Notes under the pieces: generated by a model
The model's database searches: none
What the model saw: the letters and a program-made list of their open reading frames with translations, nothing else
What the model was told of the DNA's origin: nothing
Program-made: the position numbers and the translations under genes
Part shown: positions 1 through 8,112 of the stretch, in pieces
Layout of the letters: every line of letters starts with the position of its first letter
Numbering within the stretch: position 1 is the stretch's first letter
Assembly (NCBI RefSeq): GCF_000429025.1
Contig: NZ_KE386837.1
Coordinates: forward strand, 172,959-236,958
Source of the DNA: Actinospineispora spinosispora DSM 44797
GTDB taxonomy: Bacteria > Actinomycetota > Actinomycetes > Mycobacteriales > Pseudonocardiaceae
DNA length: 64,000 nucleotides
Direction of reading: 5' to 3'

Positions 1-968
1 CCCATGCCGGCGTGCTGCGTCCAGCCATAGAGAACGTGCATGAACGTGCCGTACATCCGGGGCCCGCCGATGTAGAGCAGCGGCAGGATCGAGCCGGTGA
101 CCAGCGCCGACGCCGTGGCGGCCAGGTAGATCGCCAGGTGGATGCGCGCCGTCCGGTACACCCGCCACCGCTCGGTCTCCGGGATGAACGTGGCCTCTTC
201 GGCGCCCAGCCGTCCGAGTGAGTGCCGCACCAGGTCGCGCAGCGCGACCGGGACGTCGTACAGGCCGGCCAGGTTGGCGATGACCTTCGCCAGCCGCGCC
301 GGGCGCATCACCTGGATCTCCGGGTCACGCCCGACGATGAGCGTGTCGGTGTGGTGACGGGCGTGGCTCCACCGCCAGACCGTCGGATCGCGCATCATCA
401 TGAACGAGGCCAGCTGGTAGACGGCGTTCGCCATCCACCGGGTCCGGAACGGCGTGCCGTGGCCGCACTCGTGCCAGCGCGAGTCACCGCCGGACCCGTA
501 GAGCACGCCGTACACCAGGAAGAACGGGACGGCGAGCCAGCTGCCCCAGAACACGAACCCCAGCGCCCCCGCGACGACCATCAACCCGAGCCAGATCGCG
601 GTGTCCCGGATCGCCGGCCGGTCGGAGCGGCGCATCAGCTCCTTCATCCGCCGACGTGGGATGTCCGACCGGAACCACTGCCCGCCGACCAGCCCAGCCT
701 CGACGGCGCGATCGGCTTCCGGCCCGACCAGCGAGTACCGCTTTTTCGGGCCTGTTCCGCGCGGAGTTTTTCGGTGACCACCCCACTCGCTTCGCTTCGG
801 GGGTACTCCCAGAAAAACAAGGCTCCTTCGTCGCCCGTCGCGCGCCTCCTTGCCGCCTGGGAGCCGCCGCTCGGGGTGAGAGCCTACTTGCGGACATTCA
901 AGGCGCCGGCCTTCGCCGGAACTCCTATCGGAGCTTTGTTGTGGCTGGATTTGTGCTGGCTCAACCAT
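1..968 (-). CDS. fatty acid desaturase (C-terminus beyond window)
   Basis: Membrane di-iron fatty acid desaturase. Two histidine boxes are visible: HECGH at about residues 166-170 and HARHH at about 202-206, with hydrophobic segments before and after. The C-terminal third, with the last His box, lies outside the window. Homology-like sequence begins only near residue 75 (KKRYSLVGPEAD). The preceding 73 residues are read from a repeat element (750-930). The only in-frame ATG upstream is at 968, overlapping the stop of the upstream isomerase gene; between it and residue 75 I found no ATG, GTG or TTG. So the true start is either 968, giving an odd N-terminal extension, or a non-standard codon near 745. 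The family assignment is firm; the start is not. Confidence 0.8.
   Translation of the reverse strand, partial: MVEPAQIQPQQSSDRSSGEGRRLECPQVGSHPERRLPGGKEARDGRRRSLVFLGVPPKRSEWGGHRKTPRGTGPKKRYSLVGPEADRAVEAGLVGGQWFRSDIPRRRMKELMRRSDRPAIRDTAIWLGLMVVAGALGFVFWGSWLAVPFFLVYGVLYGSGGDSRWHECGHGTPFRTRWMANAVYQLASFMMMRDPTVWRWSHARHHTDTLIVGRDPEIQVMRPARLAKVIANLAGLYDVPVALRDLVRHSLGRLGAEEATFIPETERWRVYRTARIHLAIYLAATASALVTGSILPLLYIGGPRMYGTFMHVLYGWTQHAGM
750..930 (+). repeat. mosaic intergenic element, copy 1 (GCCTGTTCCGCGCG family)
   Basis: The element starts with GCCTGTTCCGCGCG (750-763). A hairpin follows whose ends read GTTTTTC and GAAAAAC around a TGACCACCCC/GGGGTACTCC stem, then a GGGAGCCGCCGCTC block, then TTGCGGACATTCA and CCTTCGCCGGAACTCC. 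The same modules recur in reverse orientation at 25407-25597. The first box and the GGGAGCCGCC block also recur at 25015-25247 and 38501-38749. It lies between the desaturase-like sequence and the stop of the isomerase gene. Confidence 0.75.
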
Positions 969-1839
969 CGCCGCGACCCAGGATCGAGCGCAGGTGTTCG
1001 ACGCTCGTGTGGACGTCGGCGACCGGGCCGATACCGGTGGGGGCCTCGGTCAGGATCGTGTCCTGTTCCAGGACGTACCAGCCGTCGTAGTCGCGGGCCC
1101 GCAGGTGGCCGACGATCGCCGCGATGTCGACATCACCCTGGCCCAACGGCCGGTACATGCCGAGCCCGACCGCCTCCGTGTAGGAGCGGCGGCTGTCCTG
1201 GACCTGCTTCGCCAGGCTCGCGTCGACGTCCTTCAGATGGGTGTGCGCGATCCGCTCGGGAGACTGGCGGGTCAGCTCGGCCGGGTCGGTGCCGCCGATC
1301 AGCAGGTGCCCGGTGTCCAGGCACAATGCGATCGACGAGCCGTCCAGCACGCGGCGCACGTCGTCACCGTTCTCCACCATCGTGCCGACGTGCGGGTGCA
1401 GCACGGCGTGCACGCCGACCTCGGCGGCCACCGCGGTCAGCCGATCCAGGTTCGTCAGCAGGGTCGTCCAGCCCAGCTCGTCCAGCTCGGGACGGGAGTC
1501 GTAGCCGTCCTGACCGGTGATCGCGGACAGTACGAGCGTGCCCGCGTTCGACGTCCGGTACTGCGCCAGCAGGGTCCTCACTTCGGGGACCGGGTCGTGG
1601 TCGGGCACGTGCAGCAGCAACGGGGTGAACCCGCCGACGGCCCGCAGGTGGTGCTCGGCCAGCGTCGAGGCCATCGCGTCCGGGGCCGAAGGCAGGAAGC
1701 CCGCCGGGCCGAACTCCGTGGCGGACAGCCCGACCTCGCTCATCTCGGTCAGCACCCTGGCCGGGTCCAGCTGGAAGCCCCACCCGGGGACCTCGCAGAC
1801 ACCCCAGGAGATCGGTGCGCCGGCAATCTTGCTGCTCAC
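961..1839 (-). CDS. IolE/IolI-like sugar phosphate isomerase/epimerase
   Basis: TIM-barrel protein of 292 residues, AP endonuclease 2 superfamily, which includes inosose dehydratase IolE and inosose isomerase IolI. The N-terminus (IAGAPISWGVCEVPGWG) is typical of the actinobacterial IolE-like branch. Metal-ligand-type motifs are present: VLHPHVGT, CLDTGHL, HTHLKDVD and the C-terminal VLEQD. I chose the GTG at 1839 because GAGGAGG lies about 11 bases upstream and the GTGA overlaps the stop of the next gene by 4 bases. An upstream ATG at 1941 would add a poor Arg-rich stretch. It is translationally coupled to the dehydrogenase at 1836-2852. Likely role: dehydration of scyllo-inosose or inosose isomerisation; the sequence alone does not decide. 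Confidence 0.82.
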   Translation of the reverse strand: MSSKIAGAPISWGVCEVPGWGFQLDPARVLTEMSEVGLSATEFGPAGFLPSAPDAMASTLAEHHLRAVGGFTPLLLHVPDHDPVPEVRTLLAQYRTSNAGTLVLSAITGQDGYDSRPELDELGWTTLLTNLDRLTAVAAEVGVHAVLHPHVGTMVENGDDVRRVLDGSSIALCLDTGHLLIGGTDPAELTRQSPERIAHTHLKDVDASLAKQVQDSRRSYTEAVGLGMYRPLGQGDVDIAAIVGHLRARDYDGWYVLEQDTILTEAPTGIGPVADVHTSVEHLRSILGRGDG

Positions 1840-2852
1840 GGGGTACGTACCTCCTCGATGCGGACGGGGCGGTGCTCGCGTTGCGACAGCGTCGCGGCCT
1901 CGGCGATCCAGCCGGCCGCCATCGCGTCGGCGACGGTGCACGGCGACGGCCGGCTGCCCGCGACGAGCTCGGTGAACGCGGCCAGCTCGGCGCGGAACGC
2001 CGGTGCCAGCCGGTCCATGAAGAAGCTGTGCGGAGGCCCGGCGGGGAAGCCGATGCCCGGTTCGACCGAACGCAGCGGCAGACCGTCGTCCAGGCCGACG
2101 GCGATGCTGTCGCGCGAACCGTGCAGCTCCAGCCGGACGTCGTAGCCGCGCGGGTTGTAGCGGGTGTTGGAGACCAGGGCGAGCGTGCCGTCGTCCAGGG
2201 TCAGCGTCGTCGCGGCCGTGTCGACGTCGCCGACCTGCTCGAACGCGGCTCCTTCGTGCCCGTCGGCCCGATTGCCGCCGACCGCGTACACCTCGACGAC
2301 CTCGCGCCCGGTCACCCAGCGGACCGCGTCGAAGTCGTGCACCGAGCAGTCCCGGAAGATGCCGCCGGACACCGCGACGTACGCGGGCGGCGGTGGCGCC
2401 GGGTCGAGCGTGGTGGCCCGGACCGTGTGCAGCCAGCCCAGCTCACCGCTGTCGACGGCGGCCCGAGCGGCCGCGTACCCGGCGTCGAACCGGCGGGGAT
2501 AGCCGATCTGGACCCGATCGTCGCGGCCGGCGAGCCTCGTGGCCAGCTCGACCGCGTCGGTGATGTCGGCGGCCAGCGGCTTCTCGCAGAACACCGGCAG
2601 GCCGGCGTCGACGGCGGCGAGCAGCAGCTCGGGATGTGCGTTGGTGGCAGCCGCGATCAGCACGCCGTCGATGCCCGCCGCCAGCAGTTTCGCCGGTGAT
2701 TCGGCGATCTCCGCGCCCACCTCGGCGGCGACCCGTGCTGTCGTGTCCGGGACGGCGTCGGTCACCACGAGCGAGTCCACGACGTCCAGCTCGGACAGCG
2801 TGCGCGCATGGAACGCACCGATCCGGCCCAGTCCGATCAGTCCTAGGCGCAT
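1836..2852 (-). CDS. Gfo/Idh/MocA oxidoreductase (inositol 2-dehydrogenase-like)
   Basis: NAD(P)-dependent dehydrogenase of 338 residues. The Rossmann start GLIGLGRIG sits at residues 4-12, the EKPLA motif with catalytic-type Lys near 91, and VHDFDAVRW contributes the usual Asp/His region. The YPRRFD segment resembles the RRYD/RRFD of inositol dehydrogenases. ATG 2852 is chosen over an upstream start at 2915 because AAGGAGG precedes it by about 7 bases and the Rossmann motif then begins at residue 4. It overlaps the IolE/IolI-like gene by 4 bases. It is one of three Gfo/Idh genes in the inositol locus; the exact polyol is not decidable here. Confidence 0.85.
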   Translation of the reverse strand: MRLGLIGLGRIGAFHARTLSELDVVDSLVVTDAVPDTTARVAAEVGAEIAESPAKLLAAGIDGVLIAAATNAHPELLLAAVDAGLPVFCEKPLAADITDAVELATRLAGRDDRVQIGYPRRFDAGYAAARAAVDSGELGWLHTVRATTLDPAPPPPAYVAVSGGIFRDCSVHDFDAVRWVTGREVVEVYAVGGNRADGHEGAAFEQVGDVDTAATTLTLDDGTLALVSNTRYNPRGYDVRLELHGSRDSIAVGLDDGLPLRSVEPGIGFPAGPPHSFFMDRLAPAFRAELAAFTELVAGSRPSPCTVADAMAAGWIAEAATLSQREHRPVRIEEVRTP

Positions 2853-2878
2853 GTGTGTCCTCCTTCGCAGGTGGTCCC

Positions 2879-2995
2879 CGTGAGTGTTGCGGCCGCCTAT
2901 AGCCGGTCTAGCCACTCACGACGAAAAGCGTGTCGTGAGTGGCTGGACCGGCTACGCTTCGCGCCCCTTCGGGGTAGACGGCCGCACCACTCACG
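2879..2995. repeat. GTGAGTG-family palindrome, long form, copy 1
   Basis: Outer arms CGTGAGTG..TGCGGCC and GGCCGCA..CACTCACG pair with one mismatch. They enclose a second hairpin, GCCGGTCTAGCCACTC against GAGTGGCTGGACCGGC, with an ACGAAAAGCGT-type tip. A CGCCCCTTCGGGG mini-hairpin lies in the 3' connecting arm. The TGA stop (2991-2993) of the upstream gene is inside the 3' arm. It probably acts as a terminator between two co-oriented genes. Sister long copies are at 28542 and 60852. Confidence 0.85.
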
Positions 2996-3986
2996 AGGGG
3001 TATGTGGGGCGTAGCGGGAAGCCGGCGGCCGTGTAGACCGCGTCGATCAGGTCCGCGTTGGCGATCGCGTCGTCGAGGTCCAGCGGGAACGGAGTGCCGT
3101 CGCGCAGGTGGGCACGCAGCGCGTCGAGCTGGTAGGTGTACGACGAGCGCGCACCCAGGTGTTCGGTGCGCTCGCCCGCCGGGGTGCTGATGATCAGTCG
3201 GTCGTCGCGGTGCGGCGCCACGAAGTTCGGGGCCGTGACCTCGCCCTTCGAACCGGCCAGGTGCAGGGAGAACTGCCGGGCCTCGTTCATCGAGCAGTGC
3301 ACGGAACCGCTCACCCCGTTCGGGAAGGTCAGCTCGGCGTCGATCCACTCGTCGACGCCCGGGCTGCGTTCCCCGCCGAGGGCCGAGACGACGGTCGGCT
3401 CGCCGCCGGTCCACGGTGCGAGCGTGCGGTGCGCGTGCAGCGCGTAACAACCCAGGTCCATCAACGCGCCACCGGCCAGCTCGAACGACCAGCGCAGGTC
3501 GCCGGGGGCCGGGGCCTCCATCGACATGTGCGCCTCGACGGCCCGCAGCTCGCCGAGCTCGCCGCTGTCGAGCAGCTGGTGGATGCGACGCATGAGCGGG
3601 TGGTGCAGGTAGTGGAAGCCCTCGACCACGGTGACACCCGACGCGCGCGCGATGTCCGCGACCGCCCGCGCCTCGGTGGCGTTGCTGGCGAACGGCTTCT
3701 CACTCAGCACGTGCTTGCCCGCCTTCACCGCGAGGGTGTTCCACGGCCCGTGCATGCCATTGGGCAACGGGTTGTAGACGACCTCGACCTCGTCGTCGGC
3801 TATCACCGCCGCGTAGTCGTCGAGGGCTCGCTCGACGTTGTTCTCCCGCGCGAAGTCCTCGGCGCGGGTCCGAGACCGCGCGGCCACCGCGACCAGCCGG
3901 TCACCGGTCAGCCGCGAGGGTTTGATCAGTGCGTTGGTGGCGATGCGGGCCGCGCCCAGCACACCGATCCGCAACGGCTCAGTCAC
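2991..3986 (-). CDS. Gfo/Idh/MocA family oxidoreductase
   Basis: 331 residues. The Rossmann motif GVLGAARIA is at residues 8-16, EKPFA near residue 97, and the GFHYLHHPLMRR and MDLGCYALHA segments are those of the glucose-fructose oxidoreductase/trans-dihydrodiol dehydrogenase branch rather than classic IolG. The GTG start at 3986 lies 38 bases from the LacI operator at 4024, so this gene is probably the direct target of the divergent LacI regulator. The stop lies in the palindrome at 2879-2995. The substrate is probably a sugar or inositol derivative; which one is not visible. Confidence 0.85.
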   Translation of the reverse strand: MTEPLRIGVLGAARIATNALIKPSRLTGDRLVAVAARSRTRAEDFARENNVERALDDYAAVIADDEVEVVYNPLPNGMHGPWNTLAVKAGKHVLSEKPFASNATEARAVADIARASGVTVVEGFHYLHHPLMRRIHQLLDSGELGELRAVEAHMSMEAPAPGDLRWSFELAGGALMDLGCYALHAHRTLAPWTGGEPTVVSALGGERSPGVDEWIDAELTFPNGVSGSVHCSMNEARQFSLHLAGSKGEVTAPNFVAPHRDDRLIISTPAGERTEHLGARSSYTYQLDALRAHLRDGTPFPLDLDDAIANADLIDAVYTAAGFPLRPTYPS

Positions 3987-4023
3987 GTCGTGGCCCCTTT
4001 TGCTCGACTCTGATGCGGGGGAT

Positions 4024-4037
4024 TTAAAGCGCTTTAA
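4024..4037. promoter_or_regulatory. LacI-family operator
   Basis: TTAAAGCGCTTTAA is a perfect 14-bp palindrome with the central CG step typical of LacI/GalR operators. It sits between the divergent dehydrogenase (start 3986) and the LacI gene (start 4075), so it can control both. Confidence 0.85.
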
Positions 4038-4074
4038 TACGGAGTACTATCCTGCCGGGACACCACCGGTGTCA

Positions 4075-5109
4075 ATGGGCCGACCGAACGGAATGCGTAG
4101 GGTGCTGAATCCGGGGCGACGCGTGCGGCTGGACGACGTGGCCGCCGAGGTCGGCCTGTCGACCGCGTCCGTCTCGCTGGTGCTGCGCGGCGCCCCCGGC
4201 CCGAGCGCGGCGACGAGGGAGCGGGTGCTGGAGGCCGCCGAACGCCTCGGCTACCGTCCCGACCGGGCCGCGAGCCTGCTGGCCGCGCACCGGAGCCGCC
4301 TGATCGGCGTGCTGCTGGAGGTACGCAGCACGTTCCACGCCGAGCTGGTCGACGACCTGCACGAGACGGTCGAGCAGCACGGCTACGACCTGGTGCTCAG
4401 CACGATCACCCGGAGCCGGAGCGAGCGGCGAGCGGTCGAGACCCTGCTGGACTCCCGCTGCGAGGCGCTGGTCCTGCTGGGCCCGGACGCGCCGGCCGAG
4501 CGTCTGGTCGAGCTCGACCGGCAGGTGCCGGTGGTGGTGGTGAGCCGCTGGGTCGACTCCCCGGACGTCGACGTGGTGCGCTTCGCCGACGAGGAGGGGG
4601 TCGCGCAGGCCGTCGAGCACCTCACGGAGCTGGGCCACCGGGACATCGCCTACCTGGGCGGCCATCCCGGCGTGATCGCCGCGGAACGTCAACGCGGCTA
4701 CCGGCTGGCGATGGACCGCGCGGGCCTCGCGGCGCGCACGCTGCCCGGCGGCGCGGACGAGGCGGCCGGCATGAGCGCGGCGCGCGAGCTGCTCGACTCG
4801 GCGGAACCGCTACCCACGGCGCTGGTGGCGTTCAACGACCGCTGCGCGGTCGGCCTGTTGGACGTGTTCGTCCGCAACGGCGTCGACGTGCCCGGTCAGG
4901 TGTCGGTGGTCGGCTACGACGACGACCAGCTGGCCCGCCTGGCGCACGTCGCGCTGACCACGGTCGCGCAGGACACGGCGACGCTGACCGAGCACGCCAT
5001 CAGCCTGCTGATGCAACGTCTGGACGGCTCGCGCACGGAGCACCGGGAGGTGGTCCTGCCCCCAGCCCTGGTGGTCCGCCGAACCACAGCCCCACCTCGT
5101 GAGTGTTGA
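4075..5109 (+). CDS. LacI family transcriptional regulator
   Basis: 344 residues. The N-terminal helix-turn-helix reads RLDDVAAEVGLSTASVSLVL with the LacI hinge YRPDRAASLLA, followed by a periplasmic-binding-protein-like sugar-sensing domain (IGVLLEVRSTFHAELVDDL; PTALVAFNDRCAVGLLDV; VSVVGYDDDQLARLAHVALTTV). The ATG at 4075 or the in-frame ATG at 4093 are both possible; the helix-turn-helix begins soon after. The last codons (CGT GAG TGT TGA) are provided by the palindrome at 5094. It probably represses itself and the divergent dehydrogenase genes until an inositol-related ligand binds. Confidence 0.9.
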   Translation: MGRPNGMRRVLNPGRRVRLDDVAAEVGLSTASVSLVLRGAPGPSAATRERVLEAAERLGYRPDRAASLLAAHRSRLIGVLLEVRSTFHAELVDDLHETVEQHGYDLVLSTITRSRSERRAVETLLDSRCEALVLLGPDAPAERLVELDRQVPVVVVSRWVDSPDVDVVRFADEEGVAQAVEHLTELGHRDIAYLGGHPGVIAAERQRGYRLAMDRAGLAARTLPGGADEAAGMSAARELLDSAEPLPTALVAFNDRCAVGLLDVFVRNGVDVPGQVSVVGYDDDQLARLAHVALTTVAQDTATLTEHAISLLMQRLDGSRTEHREVVLPPALVVRRTTAPPREC

Positions 5110-5143
5110 GTATGGCTATGACCACACTCAACACTCACGAGGT
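5094..5143. terminator. GTGAGTG-family palindrome, short form (convergent genes)
   Basis: Arms ACCTCGTGAGTGTTGAGT and ACTCAACACTCACGAGGT pair perfectly around a loop containing GGCTATGACC. It lies between the convergent LacI gene and the iolG gene, and both stop codons are in or beside the arms, so a bidirectional terminator role is likely. Confidence 0.85.
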
Positions 5144-6145
5144 GTACAGGGGCGGGGTGTCTCGCAGGGGGACCGGTTCGCGCGCGCCGGAGCGCAGCGC
5201 CGCCAGGCCGGCGTCGCAGACGACCGTGGCCGCGTAGCCGTCCCAGGCGCTCGGGCCGGTCGGCTCCGTGCCGGCGGCGACCGTGGCCAGCCAGTCCCGG
5301 AACTCGGCGTCGAACGCCGAGACGAACCGCTCCCGCCAGTCGACCGGCACCCGCCCGCCGAATCCGCCGTTCGACTTCACGATGGCGCCGGGACTCTCGG
5401 ACAGCGCGACGGTCCCGTCCTCGCAGATCACCTCGCCCCGGATGTCGTAGCCGAACGACGCGTTGAGCAGCACCTCGACGTCGACCAGCACCCCGTTGGA
5501 CATCTCCAGCAGCAGCAACAGCGGATCGTCCAGCGAGGCGAGGGCCCGCCGGTTCTGCCGAGGCTTGAAGACGGTCACCGAGACGATCTCGGCGGAGAAC
5601 ATCCACCGGGCCACGTCGATGTCGTGCACGGCGCTGTCGGTGATGATCGAGTCGCTGGTGAAGTGCGCCGGTACCGACGGATTGCGATGCGCCGCGTGCA
5701 TCAGCAGCGGTTGACCGAGGGTGGCGCCCTCGACCACCTCGCGCACCGCCAGGTACCGCGAGTCGTACCGGCGCATGAAGCCCACCTGGACCGACCGGCG
5801 GCCGGCGGCGACCTCCGCGTCCAGGATTCGCGAGCACGCGGCGGCGGTGTCGGCGAGCGGCTTCTCGCAGAACACCGGCTTGCCCGCCGCGATGGCGGCC
5901 AGGACGTACTGCTCGTGCGTCGGCCCCCACGAGGTCACCACGACGGCGTCGACCGACGAGGACTCGATGAGCTCCTCGCCGGTGGCGAACACCTGTGCGC
6001 CGGGCAGGCCGGCGGCGACCTCGTGTGCGCGCGCCTGGTCGACGTCGGAGACCGCGGCGACCCGGGCGTCGGCCAGTACGTGGGTGAGGCGGCGGATGTG
6101 GTCCTGGCCGATCATGCCGGTGCCGATCACGCCTACGTTGATCAT
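5135..6145 (-). CDS. iolG: myo-inositol 2-dehydrogenase
   Basis: 336 residues, the usual IolG length. The N-terminal NAD motif GVIGTGMIG is at residues 5-13 and the EKPLA lysine is K95, close to K97 of the Bacillus enzyme. VGFMRRYD and a TDSAVHDIDVARW segment are strongly IolG-like. The reaction is myo-inositol to scyllo-inosose with NAD+. ATG 6145 is chosen for its AAGGAGG about 5 bases upstream; the longer reading to 6226 runs through the palindrome at 6166 and is not credible. It follows the ABC transporter genes in the same direction. Confidence 0.88.
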   Translation of the reverse strand: MINVGVIGTGMIGQDHIRRLTHVLADARVAAVSDVDQARAHEVAAGLPGAQVFATGEELIESSSVDAVVVTSWGPTHEQYVLAAIAAGKPVFCEKPLADTAAACSRILDAEVAAGRRSVQVGFMRRYDSRYLAVREVVEGATLGQPLLMHAAHRNPSVPAHFTSDSIITDSAVHDIDVARWMFSAEIVSVTVFKPRQNRRALASLDDPLLLLLEMSNGVLVDVEVLLNASFGYDIRGEVICEDGTVALSESPGAIVKSNGGFGGRVPVDWRERFVSAFDAEFRDWLATVAAGTEPTGPSAWDGYAATVVCDAGLAALRSGAREPVPLRDTPPLYTS

Positions 6146-6165
6146 GTGCCTCCTTGCGTCTACTA

Positions 6166-6233
6166 CCCGTGAGTGGCGAGTGGTGCTACGCCTTCGGCGC
6201 CGCTTCGCGGTAGCACCACTCGCCACTCACGGG
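6166..6233. terminator. GTGAGTG-family palindrome, short form
   Basis: Arms CCCGTGAGTGGCGAGTGG and CCACTCGCCACTCACGGG continue inward as TGCTAC/GTAGCA, with a small GCCTTCGGCGCC top. The TGA stop (6227-6229) of the ABC ATPase is inside the 3' arm, separating it from iolG. Confidence 0.85.
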
Positions 6234-7045
6234 CGCTTCAGTTCGTGGGTGAGTTCGGCCAGTTCCTGGCCGCCTGCCATTTCGGTGGTCAGCTGTTCGA
6301 GGGTGACGTCGGCGCGCTTGCGGTCCAGGACGCAGCGGCCCAGCTTCAGGATGCTGAAGTGATCGCCGACCATGAACGCGTGGTGCGGGTTGTGGGTGAT
6401 GAACACGACGCCCAGCCCGGCATCCCGCGCGGCCGCCGTGTACTTCAGCACCACACCGGACTGCTTGACGCCCAGCGCGGCGGTCGGTTCGTCCAGGATC
6501 AGCACGCGCGCGCCGAAGTACACCGCCCGGGCGATCGCCACGCACTGGCGCTGCCCGCCGGACAGCGTGCCGATCGGCTGGTTGATGTCCTTGACGTGGA
6601 TACCCATCTTGGCCAGCTCGGCGTCCGCGATCCGCCGCATGGCCTTGATGTCCAGCGGCGCCAGCGGGTAGTTGCCCTTGCGTAGCTCCGAGCCGAGCCA
6701 GAAGTTGCGCCATACCTCCATGAGGGAGACGACCGCGAGGTCCTGGTAGACGGTGGCGATGCCCCGGTCCAACGACTCGCGGGGCGAGCCGAACCGGGTC
6801 TCGACGCCGTCCACTTCTAGGGTGCCCTCGGTGTGCGGGTGCAGCCCCGAGATGATCTTGATGAGGGTGGACTTGCCGGCGCCGTTGTCGCCGAGCACAC
6901 AGGTCACCTCCCGCGCGCGGACGGTGAGGTCGATGCCTTCGAGGGCCTGGATCGCGCCGTAGGACTTGCCGACGCCGGTCATCCGCACCAGCGGCGTATC
7001 GATCGAGGGTTCCACCGGGGCGGGCTCCGAGAGAGTGTCGGTCAT
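6227..7045 (-). CDS. sugar ABC transporter ATP-binding protein
   Basis: 272-residue ABC ATPase of the ribose/xylose import class. Walker A GDNGAGKST is at residues 52-60, Q-loop VYQDLAVV, signature LSGGQRQ, Walker B VLILDEPTAALG, switch VVFITHN. It has a single nucleotide-binding domain, unlike the ~500-residue double-domain RbsA/AraG, so the transporter probably uses a homodimer. It lies 7 bases downstream of the permease gene and completes the three-gene import unit with the genes at 7053 and 8113. Inositol as substrate is inferred from the neighbours. Confidence 0.9.
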   Translation of the reverse strand: MTDTLSEPAPVEPSIDTPLVRMTGVGKSYGAIQALEGIDLTVRAREVTCVLGDNGAGKSTLIKIISGLHPHTEGTLEVDGVETRFGSPRESLDRGIATVYQDLAVVSLMEVWRNFWLGSELRKGNYPLAPLDIKAMRRIADAELAKMGIHVKDINQPIGTLSGGQRQCVAIARAVYFGARVLILDEPTAALGVKQSGVVLKYTAAARDAGLGVVFITHNPHHAFMVGDHFSILKLGRCVLDRKRADVTLEQLTTEMAGGQELAELTHELKRP

Positions 7046-7052
7046 CGTCGTC

Positions 7053-8102
7053 TCACTTCCGGGTGCTCGAGTACTTCTTGACGTACAGGTTCACCACGAC
7101 CGCGAGCAGCAGCATCGCGCCGAGGAACGCCTTGAACCAGTTCGGGTCCCAGCCGGCGAACACGATGCCCTGGGTGACCATGCCGAAGATGAACGCGCCC
7201 AGCGCCGACCCGATCGCCGAGCCGTACCCGCCGGTCAACAGTGCGCCGCCGACGACGGCCGCGATGATGTAGACGAACTCGTTGCCGACGCCGAGCCCGG
7301 ACTGCACGCTGGAGAAGTTGAACAGCAGGTGCATGCCCAGGAACCAGGCCAGCAGCGCGACGCCCATGAACAGGCCGATCTTGACCTTCGGCACCGGCAC
7401 CCCGACCGCGCGGGCGCTGTCCGCGTTCCCGCCGGAGGCGAAGATCCAGTTGCCGGTCCGGGTACGCAGCAGGATCCAGCTGGCCAGCGCCACGAACGCG
7501 AACCACCACAGCACCGTCACGTTGATCGTGATGAAGCCCAGATCGACGTTGCCGGCGAACAGCGCGCGGGCCGAGCTGAAACCGTCCAGCTCGGTCACGC
7601 TCGTCGTGGCGACCGTGCCGGTGACCATCTTCGTGACACCCAGGTTCACACCCTGCAGCACGAAGAACGTGGACAGCGTGATGAGGAAGCTCGGGATCCC
7701 GGTGCGCACCACCAGGTAGCCGTTGACGAACCCGATGGCCAGCGTGATCACCAGGCTGATGATCACGCCGACCCACATGTTCAGGCTGAACTGGTAGCCG
7801 ATCATCGCCGAGGCGAGCGCCGAGCTGGTCACCAGCACACCGGCGGACAGGTCGAACTCGCCGCCGATCATCAGCAGCGCCACGGCGACCGCGACGATGC
7901 CGATGGTCGAGCTGGCGTACAGCACGGTGGCGAACGCCGGCAGTGTCCGGAACGGCGCCGCCACCGCGAAGAAGAACACGAAGATGGCGACAGCCGCCGC
8001 GAACGCGCCGACCTCGGGCCGGGCCAGTACCCGTGCCAGCAGTGAGCGTTGGACCCGCACGGGCGGGGCGGTCGGCGAAGCCGACGTGCTTGCGACGGTC
8101 AT
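7053..8102 (-). CDS. sugar ABC transporter permease (RbsC-like)
   Basis: 349-residue inner-membrane permease with about ten hydrophobic segments. The family's conserved GGEFDLSAG loop is near residue 80, and VRTGIPSFLITLSTFFVLQG and GGNADSARAVGV match the BPD_transp_2 family. The C-terminus ends in a Lys/Arg-rich tail. It starts with ATG 10 bases after the binding-protein stop. It works with the ATPase and lipoprotein to import a sugar or inositol. Confidence 0.9.
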   Translation of the reverse strand: MTVASTSASPTAPPVRVQRSLLARVLARPEVGAFAAAVAIFVFFFAVAAPFRTLPAFATVLYASSTIGIVAVAVALLMIGGEFDLSAGVLVTSSALASAMIGYQFSLNMWVGVIISLVITLAIGFVNGYLVVRTGIPSFLITLSTFFVLQGVNLGVTKMVTGTVATTSVTELDGFSSARALFAGNVDLGFITINVTVLWWFAFVALASWILLRTRTGNWIFASGGNADSARAVGVPVPKVKIGLFMGVALLAWFLGMHLLFNFSSVQSGLGVGNEFVYIIAAVVGGALLTGGYGSAIGSALGAFIFGMVTQGIVFAGWDPNWFKAFLGAMLLLAVVVNLYVKKYSSTRK

Positions 8103-8112
8103 CTCCGCACTC

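Noticed and set aside
6146..6226. N-terminal extension of iolG to 6226
   Set aside because: The extension is translated from the palindrome at 6166 and lacks the family pattern; ATG 6145 has a strong ribosome site.
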